From Bradyrhizobium tropiciagri (GTDB taxonomy: Bacteria; Pseudomonadota; Alphaproteobacteria; Rhizobiales; Xanthobacteraceae): a stretch of DNA of 64,000 bases. This document shows, piece by piece, positions 46,277 through 57,348 of this stretch (positions are counted from its first letter, which is position 1; every line of letters starts with the position of its first letter). The stretch covers positions 62,001-126,000 of the forward strand of contig NZ_JAFCKF010000006.1 of assembly GCF_018130545.1 (NCBI RefSeq). Direction: 5' to 3'. A program made the translations under genes and the position numbers. The notes under the pieces are model-generated. The model saw only the letters and a program-made list of their open reading frames with translations, was not told the origin of the DNA and made no database searches.

Positions 46277-47023
46277 CTAGAACCAGCGCTCGCCGACGAA
46301 CACGGTATCGCCCGGGCTCATCGGCGTGCCCAGCGGCACCACGAAGCGGCCGGAACCGGAGGCGTCGGTATGCGTCAGGGTCACGCTGTCGCGGCGGGCG
46401 CGGGGCGAGAAACCGCCGGCGATCGCGACCGCGCTTTCGACGGTCATGTTCGGCACGTAGGGATATTGGCCGGGGGCCTGGACTTCGCCGAGAATGAAGA
46501 ACGGCCGGTAGGACTCGATCTCGACCGCCACCGAAGGCTCGCGGATGAAGCCATTGCGAAGCCGCGCCGAGATGTCGCCGGCGAGACCGGCCGGCGTGCG
46601 GCCGCGTGCCGGCACCGAGCCGATCAGCGGCATGGTGATCGCGCCCGCGGCGTCGATCGCGTAGGAGTTGGTCAGGCCTTCCTGGCCGTAGACCACAACG
46701 CGGAGCTTGTCGCCCGGGCCGAGATGATAGGAATTGTCGTAACCGGCGGGCCCACCCGGGGCGGCAGCATAAACCACCGGAGCGGCGACCGGCGCGGCAT
46801 AGCCATAACCAGGAGAGGTGCTGGCGAAGGCCGATCGCAATGCGCTGATCGCACCACCGCCGCCGTCAGCAACCGGAGCGGATGCGTAGGCCGGGCCGTA
46901 GGTGACGGCGTCGACACCTTGCGGGCCGACGGCAACCGGACCGGACGTGCTCATGCAGCCAGACAGCGCGAGCGCAGCCACAACGGCAGTGATCGGCAAT
47001 CGTAACGCGCGTGCAACCGGCAC
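46277..47023 (-). CDS. polysaccharide export (OPX/Wza-like) lipoprotein
   Basis: A 248-residue outer-membrane lipoprotein. The lipobox LALSGC gives acylated Cys23. After a Gly/Ala linker, a poly_export domain (about 97-170, YHLGPGDKLRVVVYGQEGL) and a SLBB-like domain (PFFILGEVQAPGQYPY) follow. It forms the periplasmic/outer-membrane part of capsule or exopolysaccharide export. The start is GTG 47023. No glycosyltransferase or Wzc gene is adjacent. Confidence 0.88.
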   Translation of the reverse strand: MPVARALRLPITAVVAALALSGCMSTSGPVAVGPQGVDAVTYGPAYASAPVADGGGGAISALRSAFASTSPGYGYAAPVAAPVVYAAAPGGPAGYDNSYHLGPGDKLRVVVYGQEGLTNSYAIDAAGAITMPLIGSVPARGRTPAGLAGDISARLRNGFIREPSVAVEIESYRPFFILGEVQAPGQYPYVPNMTVESAVAIAGGFSPRARRDSVTLTHTDASGSGRFVVPLGTPMSPGDTVFVGERWF

Positions 47024-47139
47024 CGGACCTATCCCTCAACTACGAGACAAGCCCAGTCTTGCACCACTTATGGTTAATAAAGGGTTTTCGGGGATCGAAC
47101 GGGAAGCCGGAGAACCCGGCCTCCCATCGACTTGGAACA

Positions 47140-47799
47140 TCAGGCGGCGGTGACGCCGACGCCGATCGGACACGACACGCCGGTGCCGCCGAGCCCGCAA
47201 TAGCCCGCCGGATTCTTGGCGAGGTACTGCTGGTGGTAATCCTCGGCGAAGTAGAATTCGCCTGACGGTGCGATCTCGGTGGTGATCGCGCCGAGCCCCT
47301 TGGCGGCAAGCGCCTTCTGATACATCGCCTGCGACTGCTCGGCGGCTTTGCCCTGCGCATCACCGAAGGTGTAGATCGCCGAGCGATATTGCGTGCCGAT
47401 GTCGTTGCCCTGGCGCATGCCCTGCGTCGGGTTGTGGTTCTCCCAGAACGTCTTCAACAGCTTCTCGTAGGAGATCTTCTTCGGGTCAAACACGACCAGC
47501 ACCACTTCGGTGTGGCCGGTGCGCCCCGAGCAGACTTCCTCATAGGTCGGGTTCGGCGTGTGGCCACCGGCATAGCCGACCGCGGTGGTGTAGATGCCGT
47601 CGCCGAGTTCCCAGAACTTGCGCTCCGCGCCCCAGAAGCAGCCGAGCCCGAACACCGCCTGCTCGAGGCCTTGCGGATAAGGCGGCGTCAGCTTGCTGCC
47701 ATTGACGAAATGCGTGGTCGCAGTCGGGATCGGTGTCGCGCGGCCCGGCAGCGCCTCGGCGGCACTCGGCAACGCGGTGGTCTTGCGCATGAACAACAT
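47140..47799 (-). CDS. msrA: peptide-methionine (S)-S-oxide reductase
   Basis: A 219-residue MsrA. GLGCFWG has catalytic Cys54. [29 protein letters not shown] and EDYHQQYL are family marks, and C-terminal Cys residues in [15 protein letters not shown] are the resolving pair. It repairs oxidised methionine. GGAGG is 5 bases before the ATG at 47799. It has an N-terminal extension of about 40 residues rather than a clear signal peptide. A hairpin with one mismatch (47099-47126) may terminate it. Confidence 0.94.
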   Translation of the reverse strand: MLFMRKTTALPSAAEALPGRATPIPTATTHFVNGSKLTPPYPQGLEQAVFGLGCFWGAERKFWELGDGIYTTAVGYAGGHTPNPTYEEVCSGRTGHTEVVLVVFDPKKISYEKLLKTFWENHNPTQGMRQGNDIGTQYRSAIYTFGDAQGKAAEQSQAMYQKALAAKGLGAITTEIAPSGEFYFAEDYHQQYLAKNPAGYCGLGGTGVSCPIGVGVTAA

Positions 47800-47929
47800 G
47801 GATACCTCCGGGCGGGACATCGGCCGACGCGGGCTGCGGCCTGCGGGCCGGCTGTCACCTATATATGTCGTTACGCAGATGATGGCAGCCCTGTTACGAA
47901 AGGCTGCACCGGGGCGGGCTGCAGTCGGG

Positions 47930-48247
47930 TCAGTCGCGCGCGTAGCCGATCAGGCGCTTGCGCGGCCGGAACAGGAACATCAGCAGGATCCCGGCGATGC
48001 CGAGCACCGCGAACACCGGCTGCTCCAGAAGCAGGCGGATCACGTCATTCCAGAGCCATGGCGCGAAGCGATCCACCCAGGCATGGAACGCCTGCTGGCT
48101 CGACTGGTGGATGTCGTTCCAGAATTGGCCGAATTGGGTGAACCGCAAGCTCTGGTCAGCGACGTAGCGCGCTCCGTCATAGACCATGAAGATGAAGCCG
48201 CCAGCCAGCAGCAAAAGGCCGATCAGACGGAAAAAACCGCGGATCAT
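47930..48247 (-). CDS. two-pass membrane protein
   Basis: A 105-residue protein with TM helices near 5-23 ([19 protein letters not shown]) and 77-92 ([17 protein letters not shown]), joined by an amphipathic segment with [15 protein letters not shown]. It ends in a basic tail ([12 protein letters not shown]). The pattern is common in Bradyrhizobium; no function is known. Confidence 0.75.
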   Translation of the reverse strand: MIRGFFRLIGLLLLAGGFIFMVYDGARYVADQSLRFTQFGQFWNDIHQSSQQAFHAWVDRFAPWLWNDVIRLLLEQPVFAVLGIAGILLMFLFRPRKRLIGYARD

Positions 48248-48618
48248 GCGTCACCCTAACTCCCTGTCGCGCCCCACGCGTCGTCAGGCCTTACCGGGCG
48301 CCCCCCGGAAATTCAACCTCTTCAGCGGCTTATCCGGCCCCCGGAGGCCCAATTTCCGGTCTTTTTGAGCCCCGAAAGCGTTGACGCTTCTGCCTGCGCC
48401 ATCTATAAGACCGGCCGATGGCGGCGGGCGCAATCCTGCCGCCGCTGTTCTTTGGACAGTGCCGCATGCGGGGGCTGCATTTTGCGCTCTTCGGATGGCC
48501 GCCTCAAGGACACCCAAGCAGATACCTTGGACCAATACATCAGAGTTGAGATTTGAACCGGCCGGTGCGCGCAAGCCCGACCACTGAGCGATCACCGCCG
48601 AAGGACAGTTAGAGAACC
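48248..48618 (+). other. rpsT leader and promoter region
   Basis: This 371-bp stretch has no gene. It holds the rpsT promoter (48381-48409) and a leader of about 200 nt with no obvious ORF. Structured regulation of ribosomal protein S20 by its leader is known in other bacteria; no specific fold could be assigned here. Confidence 0.5.
48381..48409 (+). promoter_or_regulatory. sigma70-type promoter of rpsT
   Basis: TTGACG (48381-48386), a 17-bp spacer and TATAAG (48404-48409) make a near-consensus promoter. Transcription would start at about 48416, giving a leader of about 200 nt. Confidence 0.8.
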
Positions 48619-48885
48619 ATGGCCAACACCACCTCCGCCAAGAAGGCGACCCGCAAGATTGCCCGCCGCACCATCGTCAACAAGTCGCGTCGCACCCAGA
48701 TGCGTGGCGCGGTGCGCACCGTCGAGGAAGCGATCAAGAGCGGCGACCGCGAGGCGGCACTCAAGGCGATGAGCCGCGCCGAGCCCGAGCTGATGAAGGC
48801 AGCGCAGCGCAACATCATTCACAAGAACCTCGCGAGCCGGAAGGTGTCGCGCCTCACGCAGAGCATCGCCAAGCTCGCCAAGTAA
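48619..48885 (+). CDS. rpsT: 30S ribosomal protein S20
   Basis: An 88-residue basic helical protein of the small ribosomal subunit: [60 protein letters not shown] and [15 protein letters not shown]. Its length is typical. A strong promoter and a classical terminator bracket it, so it is monocistronic. It lies upstream of dnaA, the usual order in related species. Confidence 0.97.
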   Translation: MANTTSAKKATRKIARRTIVNKSRRTQMRGAVRTVEEAIKSGDREAALKAMSRAEPELMKAAQRNIIHKNLASRKVSRLTQSIAKLAK

Positions 48886-48935
48886 AGTTCGCGAAGCTCG
48901 CAGCGCGAGCTGACTGAAAAACACATTTGTCACGA

Positions 48936-48959
48936 AGCCCGGCTCGCGCCGGGCTTTTT
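48936..48959 (+). terminator. rho-independent terminator of rpsT
   Basis: AGCCCGGC-TCGC-GCCGGGCT followed by TTTT. It begins 50 bases after the stop. Confidence 0.92.
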
Positions 48960-49228
48960 GTTTTGTCTGGTCGTTTGTCGCGGAAGTTTTTGTCGTGGAA
49001 GTTTCGTAGCGCGAGAAGACTGCGCATTGCCGCGCAACGAACCGCGTGTCATGTTTCGTCGCGTCCGTAGTTCTACCGGCTGAACATGCTTAACGCGTCG
49101 CACTCGCGCACAGATTGTTCTTCGCTAAGCTAGATAGATGGAATAGCGCGCGAATATCGCGCGTCAAAAAAAGCGACGCGGGGTTACCCTGCAAAAGTAA
49201 TCGTGAAAAATCACGCTTCGCGAATTAC

Positions 49229-49237
49229 TTATGCACA
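49229..49237 (+). promoter_or_regulatory. DnaA box TTATGCACA
   Basis: An exact match to TTATNCACA. It is the only such site seen in the region upstream of dnaA. Confidence 0.6.
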
Positions 49238-49335
49238 TAGCGCCAGACAGCGATTGGAAAAATGACCGGCGCGAGACCAAATGTAAATTTTCTATGAAAA
49301 ATTTTTGGTATTGCACCGTCGTTTGTGACGCGCGT

Positions 49336-49425
49336 GATTCTGTACGCTGATTCAAAAACTTGCTTTCGCAACTCCGCATCGGCAACGCCGCAACAGTCGC
49401 GAAGAGTCGCGATCCCCGTCGAATC
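49336..49425. promoter_or_regulatory. cluster of CcrM (GANTC) methylation sites
   Basis: GATTC at 49336 and 49349, GAGTC at 49404 and GAATC at 49421 lie within 90 bp; about one such site per 256 bp is expected at random. A fifth is at 49680. CcrM methylation times dnaA transcription in Caulobacter; the same role here is inference. Confidence 0.5.
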
Positions 49426-49839
49426 CACGGATTGTCAGAAAATGCGCTTGGTGTATTTATTTCTTGTTCGCGACGCCCACGGCTCTCCAGATCAGCGCGG
49501 TTTGAGACCCAAGGGTGGACGCACAAATCGGCGGCGGTGTGTGCGTTAGCGACGCTCTCCAAGCGAAGCTAGATTGACGGCTCATAGCGATATGAGGACG
49601 GTCGACCTGTGTCAAAATTTCTCCGGCGATGTCCCCCGCAATTTGGGGGATCGAACAAGAGAGACCAGGGCGTCAGTCGGAATCTGGCAGCGGGAACGCG
49701 GCGCGAGCGAACGGGTTGACGACGACACGCGGCGGCGAAGCGCCGGGCATTTAGGTGTTCGGTAGCGGCAGTTCGAATTTGAAGACACGAGCAAGCTGAC
49801 ACCTTGCCGCGATACGTCGCGGCGGGAGGGGGAGGACTT

Positions 49840-49962
49840 ATGCCTTACGGTATCAACACTGCAGTCGGACCAACGACAACTGAAGTGCAGATTTCCAGTG
49901 GTGCCGTAATCAATCCCTCGGACCTTGGCTCTTACCCGGAGCGGCCGTCGAGTACGCGCTGA
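49840..49962 (+). CDS. possible 40-residue leader peptide upstream of dnaA
   Basis: An ORF of 40 codons ([20 protein letters not shown], then [19 protein letters not shown]) is preceded by GGGAGGGGGAGGA ending 3 bases before the ATG. This is a far better ribosome site than dnaA itself has. The peptide has no recognisable domain. It lies 172 bp upstream of dnaA and could be a leader that modulates dnaA translation, or a small protein in its own right. Confidence 0.45.
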   Translation: MPYGINTAVGPTTTEVQISSGAVINPSDLGSYPERPSSTR

Positions 49963-50134
49963 CCTCGCGGGACGCATCTTCTCCAAACAGCTGATCTGTC
50001 GCGTGGCGCCTGGCCGCCACACGGGAGAGCTTTGTCCGGAGCGGACCGCGCCCGCTAGAGGTCGCGTCGTGGCAGGAAACCTGCGCGGCGCTTTCGCAAT
50101 CATCATCTCTCAGATTTGGAAAAGTACGAAAGCT

Positions 50135-51565
50135 ATGACGAACACGGAACAGGATCGCTGGTCGCGGGTGAAGGGACGTTTGCGGACGAGCGTCGGCGAG
50201 GACGTTTACACCAGCTGGTTTGCGCGGATGGATCTGGAGAGCGTGCACGACGAGAGCGTGCACCTGTCGGTTCCGACCCGGTTCCTGAAGAGCTGGATCC
50301 AGGCGCATTACGCCGACCGCGTGCTCTCCTGCTGGCAGGCCGAGATGCCGGAAGTGCACAAGATCGACCTTACGGTGCGCTCCGCGATCCGTGCGATGGC
50401 TCCGGCGAAGGAAGCGGTTGCTCCGGTCGAGGTACGCCGCGTCGAGCGCCACGATGGCCGTCCCGCGCCGGAACTGCGCTCGGTTGCGACCGCGCCGGTG
50501 TCCGCCAGCCACGACGCGCTCGGCGGCTCGCCGCTCGATCCGCGCCTGACCTTCGCAAGCTTCGTCGTCGGCCGCTCCAACACGCTGGCCCATGCGGCTG
50601 CGCGCCAGGTCGCCGAAGGACGCCGCGGCGATCCCGTGATGTTCAATCCGCTTTACATCCATGCCGGCGTCGGCCTCGGCAAGACGCATCTGCTGCAGGC
50701 GGTGACCTGGGCCGGCAATTCCGGCGGCGAGCGCAAGGTGCTGTATCTCACTGCCGAGAAGTTCATGTACGGCTTCGTCGCCGCGCTGAAGACCCAGACG
50801 GCACTGGCGTTCAAGGAGGCGCTGCGCGGTATCGACGTGCTGGTGATCGACGATCTGCAGTTCCTGCAGGGCAAGTCGACGCAGGCCGAGTTCTGCCACA
50901 CGCTGAACGCGCTGATCGATGCCGGCCGTCAGGTCGTGATCGCGGCCGACCGTCCGCCGTCCGATCTCGAAAGCCTCGACGATCGCGTGCGTTCGCGGCT
51001 CGCCGGTGGCCTCGTGGTCGAGATGGGTTCGCTCGGCGAGGAACTGCGGCTCGGCATCCTGAAGTCGCGCGTCGCCGCGGCCCGCGTCCACCATGCGACC
51101 TTCGACGTGCCGGAGGAAGTGCTCGACTATCTGGCGCGCACCATCACCCATAATGGCCGCGACCTCGAAGGCGCGATCAATCGCCTGTTGGCGCACTCCA
51201 AGCTCAACAACCAGCCGGTGACGCTGGAGATGGCCGAGCGCGAGGTGCGCGACCTGATCCGCCCGCAGGAGCCGAAGCGGATCAAGATCGAGGACATCCA
51301 GCGCGTGGTCGCCCGGCAGTACAATGTCAGTCGCTCCGACTTGCTGTCGTCCCGCCGCACCGCCAATGTGGTGCGCCCGCGCCAGGTTGCGATGTATCTG
51401 GCGAAGACGCTGACCCTGCGCTCGCTGCCGGAGATCGGCCGGCGCTTCGGCGGCCGCGACCACACCACGGTGCTGCACGCCGTGCGCAAGATTGAGGCAC
51501 TGGTCGCCAAGGACACGACGCTGTCCGAGGAAGTCGAATCGCTGAAGCGTCAGCTGCAGGAATAG
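50135..51565 (+). CDS. dnaA: chromosomal replication initiator DnaA
   Basis: A 476-residue AAA+ ATPase that opens the origin. Domain I is at 1-80 ([20 protein letters not shown]). A Pro/Ala linker is at about 88-130. Domain III has Walker A GVGLGKTH (178-185) and Walker B DVLVIDD (234-240). Domain IV is the DNA-binding part, with signature [16 protein letters not shown]. The frame is open to 49925, but the N-terminus [13 protein letters not shown] from ATG 50135 matches known DnaA starts. Its ribosome site is weak. Confidence 0.97.
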   Translation: MTNTEQDRWSRVKGRLRTSVGEDVYTSWFARMDLESVHDESVHLSVPTRFLKSWIQAHYADRVLSCWQAEMPEVHKIDLTVRSAIRAMAPAKEAVAPVEVRRVERHDGRPAPELRSVATAPVSASHDALGGSPLDPRLTFASFVVGRSNTLAHAAARQVAEGRRGDPVMFNPLYIHAGVGLGKTHLLQAVTWAGNSGGERKVLYLTAEKFMYGFVAALKTQTALAFKEALRGIDVLVIDDLQFLQGKSTQAEFCHTLNALIDAGRQVVIAADRPPSDLESLDDRVRSRLAGGLVVEMGSLGEELRLGILKSRVAAARVHHATFDVPEEVLDYLARTITHNGRDLEGAINRLLAHSKLNNQPVTLEMAEREVRDLIRPQEPKRIKIEDIQRVVARQYNVSRSDLLSSRRTANVVRPRQVAMYLAKTLTLRSLPEIGRRFGGRDHTTVLHAVRKIEALVAKDTTLSEEVESLKRQLQE

Positions 51566-51592
51566 ACTTCCGTCGCAGGCCGCGCCGGTTCT

Positions 51593-51627
51593 GTCGCCCT
51601 CCCCTTTGCTGCAAGGGGGAGGGCGAC
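51593..51627 (+). terminator. strong hairpin between dnaA and dnaN
   Basis: Perfect 12-bp arms GTCGCCCTCCCC and GGGGAGGGCGAC enclose an 11-base loop. A following GCATTTTCGG gives a weak T-tract. It lies 28 bases after dnaA and could attenuate or stabilise the transcript. Confidence 0.55.
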
Positions 51628-51820
51628 GCATTTTCGGCCCCAAAACGTGGGGAACAGACGCCGTCTCCCTTGCGCCAGCCCGCCATCCGCGCCACCTTGC
51701 GGTCCCCCCGTGGGTTTGATCAAGTCCGGTATTGATCCGACTTATCGGGTTTCCGACGCCGCGATGCTGCCCTCAACGGCCGCCCGGCTTTTCTATCTGA
51801 GGGATCTGGCGGGTATTGCA

Positions 51821-52939
51821 ATGAAGGTCACCGTCGAGCGCGCGCAACTGCTGAAATCGCTGGGTCACGTTCACCGCGTGGTCGAGCGCCGCAACACCAT
51901 CCCGATCCTCGGCAACGTGTTGATCCGCGCCGAGGGCGCCAAATTGTCGCTGAAGGCGACCGACCTCGACCTCGAGGTGACGGAGACCCTGGCCGCCGAG
52001 ACGGCAACCGCCGGCTCGACCACGGTGCCCGCGCACATGTTCTACGACATCGTCCGCAAGCTGCCCGAAGGTTCGCAGATCGTGCTGGAGGCCGACGGCG
52101 ACCGCTCGGTGCTCGCGGTGCGCGCCGGCCGCTCGCGCTTCACGCTGCAGACCCTGCCCGAGAGCGATTTCCCCGGTCTAGCCGCCGGCGACATGACGCA
52201 TTCGTTCTCGCTGCCGGCCTCCGACATCAAGCGCCTGATCGACCGCACCCAGTTTGCGATCTCGACCGAAGAGACCCGCTACTACCTCAACGGCATCTAT
52301 CTGCACGCCGCCGGCAGCGCCAAGGCGGCGACCTTGCGCGGGGTTGCGACCGACGGCCACCGGCTCGCGCAGATCGACCTCACGCTGCCCAAAGGCGCGA
52401 CCGGCATGCCCGGCGTGATCGTGCCGCGCAAGACGGTCGGCGAGGTGCAGCGGCTGATCGAGGGCGACGACGCCGAGATTTCGATCGAGCTGTCGGACGG
52501 CAAGATCCGCTTCACGCTCGGCAATGTGGTGCTGACCTCGAAGCTGATCGACGGCACCTTCCCGGACTACGGCCGCGTCATTCCGCAGAACAACGACAAG
52601 GAACTGGTCGTCGACAAGAAGGATTTCGAAGCCGCCGTCGACCGCGTCTCGACCATTTCCAGCGAGCGCGGCCGCGCCGTGAAGCTGGCGCTGTCCGCGG
52701 GTAAGCTGATCCTTTCGGTCACCAACCCGGATTCCGGCAGCGCCACCGAAGAGATCGAGGTCGAATACGCCTCCGACGCACTCGATATCGGCTTCAACTC
52801 GCGCTACCTGCTCGACATCGCCGCCCAGATCGAGGGCGAAGTCGCGGTGCTCAAGCTCGCCGATCCCGGCTCGCCGACGCTGGTGCAGGACAAGGACAGC
52901 AAGGGCGCGCTCTACGTGCTGATGCCGATGCGGGTGTGA
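51821..52939 (+). CDS. dnaN: DNA polymerase III beta subunit (sliding clamp)
   Basis: A 372-residue clamp of three similar domains: KVTVERAQLLKSLGHVHRVV, PASDIKRLIDRTQFAISTEE, VDKKDFEAAVDRVSTISS, and the C-terminal GALYVLMPMRV that forms part of the dimer/partner surface. It dimerises around DNA and tethers the polymerase. The frame is open upstream, but homologues start at this ATG. The 255-bp gap from dnaA contains the hairpin above and nothing else recognised. Confidence 0.97.
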   Translation: MKVTVERAQLLKSLGHVHRVVERRNTIPILGNVLIRAEGAKLSLKATDLDLEVTETLAAETATAGSTTVPAHMFYDIVRKLPEGSQIVLEADGDRSVLAVRAGRSRFTLQTLPESDFPGLAAGDMTHSFSLPASDIKRLIDRTQFAISTEETRYYLNGIYLHAAGSAKAATLRGVATDGHRLAQIDLTLPKGATGMPGVIVPRKTVGEVQRLIEGDDAEISIELSDGKIRFTLGNVVLTSKLIDGTFPDYGRVIPQNNDKELVVDKKDFEAAVDRVSTISSERGRAVKLALSAGKLILSVTNPDSGSATEEIEVEYASDALDIGFNSRYLLDIAAQIEGEVAVLKLADPGSPTLVQDKDSKGALYVLMPMRV

Positions 52940-52950
52940 TTTCTCACCTC

Positions 52951-52982
52951 GTCATGGCCGGGCTTGACCCGGCCATCCATCG
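52951..52982 (+). repeat. left hairpin repeat flanking GIY-YIG gene
   Basis: Core ATGGCCGGG-CTTGA-CCCGGCCAT has perfect 9-bp arms. The 32-bp unit matches the reverse complement of 53285-53316 except for one compensatory base-pair change. It begins 11 bp after the dnaN stop. Confidence 0.85.
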
Positions 52983-52990
52983 AGCAAGAG

Positions 52991-53278
52991 ATGACCTTTT
53001 GGGTGTACATCCTCGCGAGCAAGCCGGGCGGAACTCTCTACGTTGGAGTGACCAACAATCTTGTTCGGCGGGTTTACGAACACCGCGAGGGTCTCGCCGA
53101 AGGCTTTACCAAGCGATACGGCGTCAGGACCCTCGTCTACTTTGAGGCGCATGAGACAATCGCCGCGGCGCTTCAGCGCGAGAAGAATGTCAAGCATTGG
53201 TCACGCGAATGGAAAATTGACCTGATCGTTGCAGGCAATCCCGAGTGGCGCGATCTATATGATGAAGTTGTCCGCTGA
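52991..53278 (+). CDS. GIY-YIG nuclease domain protein
   Basis: A 95-residue single-domain GIY-YIG protein: TFWVYILASKPGGTLYVGVT (GIY and YIG halves as VYI and YVG), the catalytic-type Arg in LVRRVYEHREG, and LQREKNVKHWSREWK followed by NPEW. All expected active-site positions seem present. The ATG at 52991 is preferred to an upstream start inside the left repeat. It sits between dnaN and recF, flanked by inverted hairpin repeats, which suggests an inserted cassette. Its role is unknown; nicking of such repeats would be one hypothesis. Confidence 0.85.
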   Translation: MTFWVYILASKPGGTLYVGVTNNLVRRVYEHREGLAEGFTKRYGVRTLVYFEAHETIAAALQREKNVKHWSREWKIDLIVAGNPEWRDLYDEVVR

Positions 53279-53284
53279 CGCGGA

Positions 53285-53316
53285 CGATGGATTGCCGGGT
53301 CAAGCCCGGCAATGAC
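53285..53316 (-). repeat. right hairpin repeat flanking GIY-YIG gene
   Basis: Core ATTGCCGGG-TCAAG-CCCGGCAAT has perfect 9-bp arms, inverted relative to the left copy. It begins 6 bp after the GIY-YIG stop and ends 8 bp before the recF start. Confidence 0.85.
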
Positions 53317-53324
53317 AAGGTAAC

Positions 53325-54461
53325 ATGACCCCGTCCCGCATTCATCGCCTGTCGCTGACGCATTTCCGCAATTACCGGGCGGCGACGCTGCAGGTCGCGG
53401 GCGACATGGTGGTGCTGGTCGGGCCGAATGGCGCCGGCAAGACCAATTGCATGGAGGCGGTCTCGTTCCTGTCGCCGGGCCGCGGCCTGCGCCGCGCGAC
53501 CTTGGAGGACATCGCCGACAATCAGGGCGATGGCTCCTGGGCGGTGTCGGCCGAAGTCGAGGGCGCGCTCGGCCTCGCCACGCTCGGCACCGGCATCGAT
53601 CCGCCGACCGCTGAGGCAAGCAACAACAGGCGATGCCGGATCGACCGCGAACCGGTGGGGTCTGCAACCGCGTTCGGCGATCATCTGCGCATCGTGTGGC
53701 TGACGCCGGCGATGGACGGCCTGTTCATGGGCGCAGCCTCGGAACGGCGACGCTTCTTCGACCGCCTGGTGCTGGCGATCGATTCCGAGCATTCCAGCCG
53801 CGTCTCGGCGCTGGAGCGCTCGTTGCGCTCGCGCAACCGGCTGCTCGAGGTGCGCAACTATGACGACCATTGGTGTGACGCGATCGAGCGCGAGACCGCG
53901 GAGCTTGCGGTCGCGGTCGCCGCATCGCGCGGCCAGACCGCCGCCAAGCTCGCCGCGATGCTGCGCGAGCGCGGCGCCGCCTCGGCCTTTCCGTCCGCCG
54001 AGATCATGCTCGACGGCTGGATGGAGAATGCGCTGCTACAGGAGCCCGCCACCGCGGTGGAGGACCGCTATCGCGAGATCCTGCGTGCCGGCCGTCCGCG
54101 CGACGCCGCCGCCGGGCGCACGCTCGACGGGCCGCATCTGACCGATCTGCAGGTGGTCTACGCGCCGAAGAACATGCCGGCGCGCGACGCCTCGACCGGC
54201 GAGCAGAAGGCGCTGCTGATCGGGCTGGTGCTGGCGCACGCCACGATGGTCGCGGAGATGACCGGCATCGTGCCGCTGCTGCTGCTCGACGAGGTCGTCG
54301 CCCATCTCGATCCCAACCGCCGCAAGGCGCTGTTCGAGGAGCTCGGCAAGCTCGGCGCGCAGGTCTGGATGACCGGCGCCGATCCCGCAGCCTTCGCCGA
54401 CATCGGTCCGCGCGGAGAGATTTTCGACGTCGAATCCGGCCGCGCCACGCGGCGTGGCTAA
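53325..54461 (+). CDS. recF: DNA replication/repair protein RecF
   Basis: A 378-residue SMC-like ABC ATPase that loads RecA at gaps. Walker A GPNGAGKT is at 33-40. The signature DASTGEQKALL and Walker B VPLLLLDEVVAHLDPNRR are in the C-terminal third. SLTHFRNYRAATL at the N-terminus is typical. AAGG stands 4 bases before the ATG, directly next to the right repeat of the GIY-YIG cassette. The 229-bp gap after it leads to gyrB. Confidence 0.97.
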   Translation: MTPSRIHRLSLTHFRNYRAATLQVAGDMVVLVGPNGAGKTNCMEAVSFLSPGRGLRRATLEDIADNQGDGSWAVSAEVEGALGLATLGTGIDPPTAEASNNRRCRIDREPVGSATAFGDHLRIVWLTPAMDGLFMGAASERRRFFDRLVLAIDSEHSSRVSALERSLRSRNRLLEVRNYDDHWCDAIERETAELAVAVAASRGQTAAKLAAMLRERGAASAFPSAEIMLDGWMENALLQEPATAVEDRYREILRAGRPRDAAAGRTLDGPHLTDLQVVYAPKNMPARDASTGEQKALLIGLVLAHATMVAEMTGIVPLLLLDEVVAHLDPNRRKALFEELGKLGAQVWMTGADPAAFADIGPRGEIFDVESGRATRRG

Positions 54462-54545
54462 GGCCGCGAAACAGGCTCCGAAAGGGGCTCGAATCCGCCT
54501 CCGAATCGGGCTTTTCAGAGTGTTCGGAATCGGCCTTCCGAGACC

Positions 54546-54573
54546 TTGAAAAAGGCCTAAAAAATCCTATCTA
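54546..54573 (+). promoter_or_regulatory. probable gyrB promoter
   Basis: TTGAAA (54546-54551), a 16-bp spacer and TATCTA (54568-54573) lie in an AT-rich tract about 120 bp before gyrB. The palindrome CTATT-C-AATAG (54571-54581) overlaps the -10 region. Confidence 0.5.
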
Positions 54574-54606
54574 TTCAATAGTTTGTAGAGAGAGACTTTG
54601 CGCTAG

Positions 54607-57126
<2,520 letters not shown>

Positions 57127-57348
57127 CGGCCTGCGCCCTCAAAGGCCGACATGCGCTTTCCGGCGCAATGGCGCGGCGAGAGTGACGTCTCCGTGACAGC
57201 GTGATCGACACCGGCGCGCGGCTACCTTTCGGGTGGAAGCTGCGCCGGGATTTGTGTTACGGTGCCGGACAGCCATTGATTCCGCTATGGAATTTCGAAT
57301 GGCTCAGTTTGAATCCAAGTCTGCATGATGCGTTAGGGGACATTCCGC

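Larger units (their letters stand above)
48960..49839. other. 880-bp non-coding region upstream of dnaA
   Basis: No credible gene is found; the longest frames have no ribosome site or protein character. The region is AT-richer than its surroundings. It holds one exact DnaA box, four GANTC sites within 90 bp, palindromes GCGCGA-ATA-TCGCGC (near 49149) and CGTGA-AAAA-TCACG (49202-49215), an AT-rich tract near 49280-49310, and hairpin TCCCCC-GCAATTT-GGGGGA near 49631. It is best read as the regulatory region of dnaA; an origin function is possible but not shown. Confidence 0.5.

Noticed and set aside
47060-47085. CtrA box upstream of the polysaccharide export gene
   Set aside because: TTAATAAAGGGTTTT has only one TTAA half; the second half does not match TTAA-N7-TTAA.
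49164-49562. 132-codon minus-strand frame in the dnaA upstream region
   Set aside because: No ribosome site, no domain, and a composition unlike genes in this window. The region is better explained as regulatory.
48960-49839. Chromosome origin (oriC)
   Set aside because: Only one exact DnaA box was found, with no clear box array. Many alphaproteobacteria place oriC away from dnaA, so origin status was not claimed.
49910-51643. Minus-strand frame of 577 codons opposite dnaA
   Set aside because: Shadow of dnaA; composition dominated by Arg, His and Gln.
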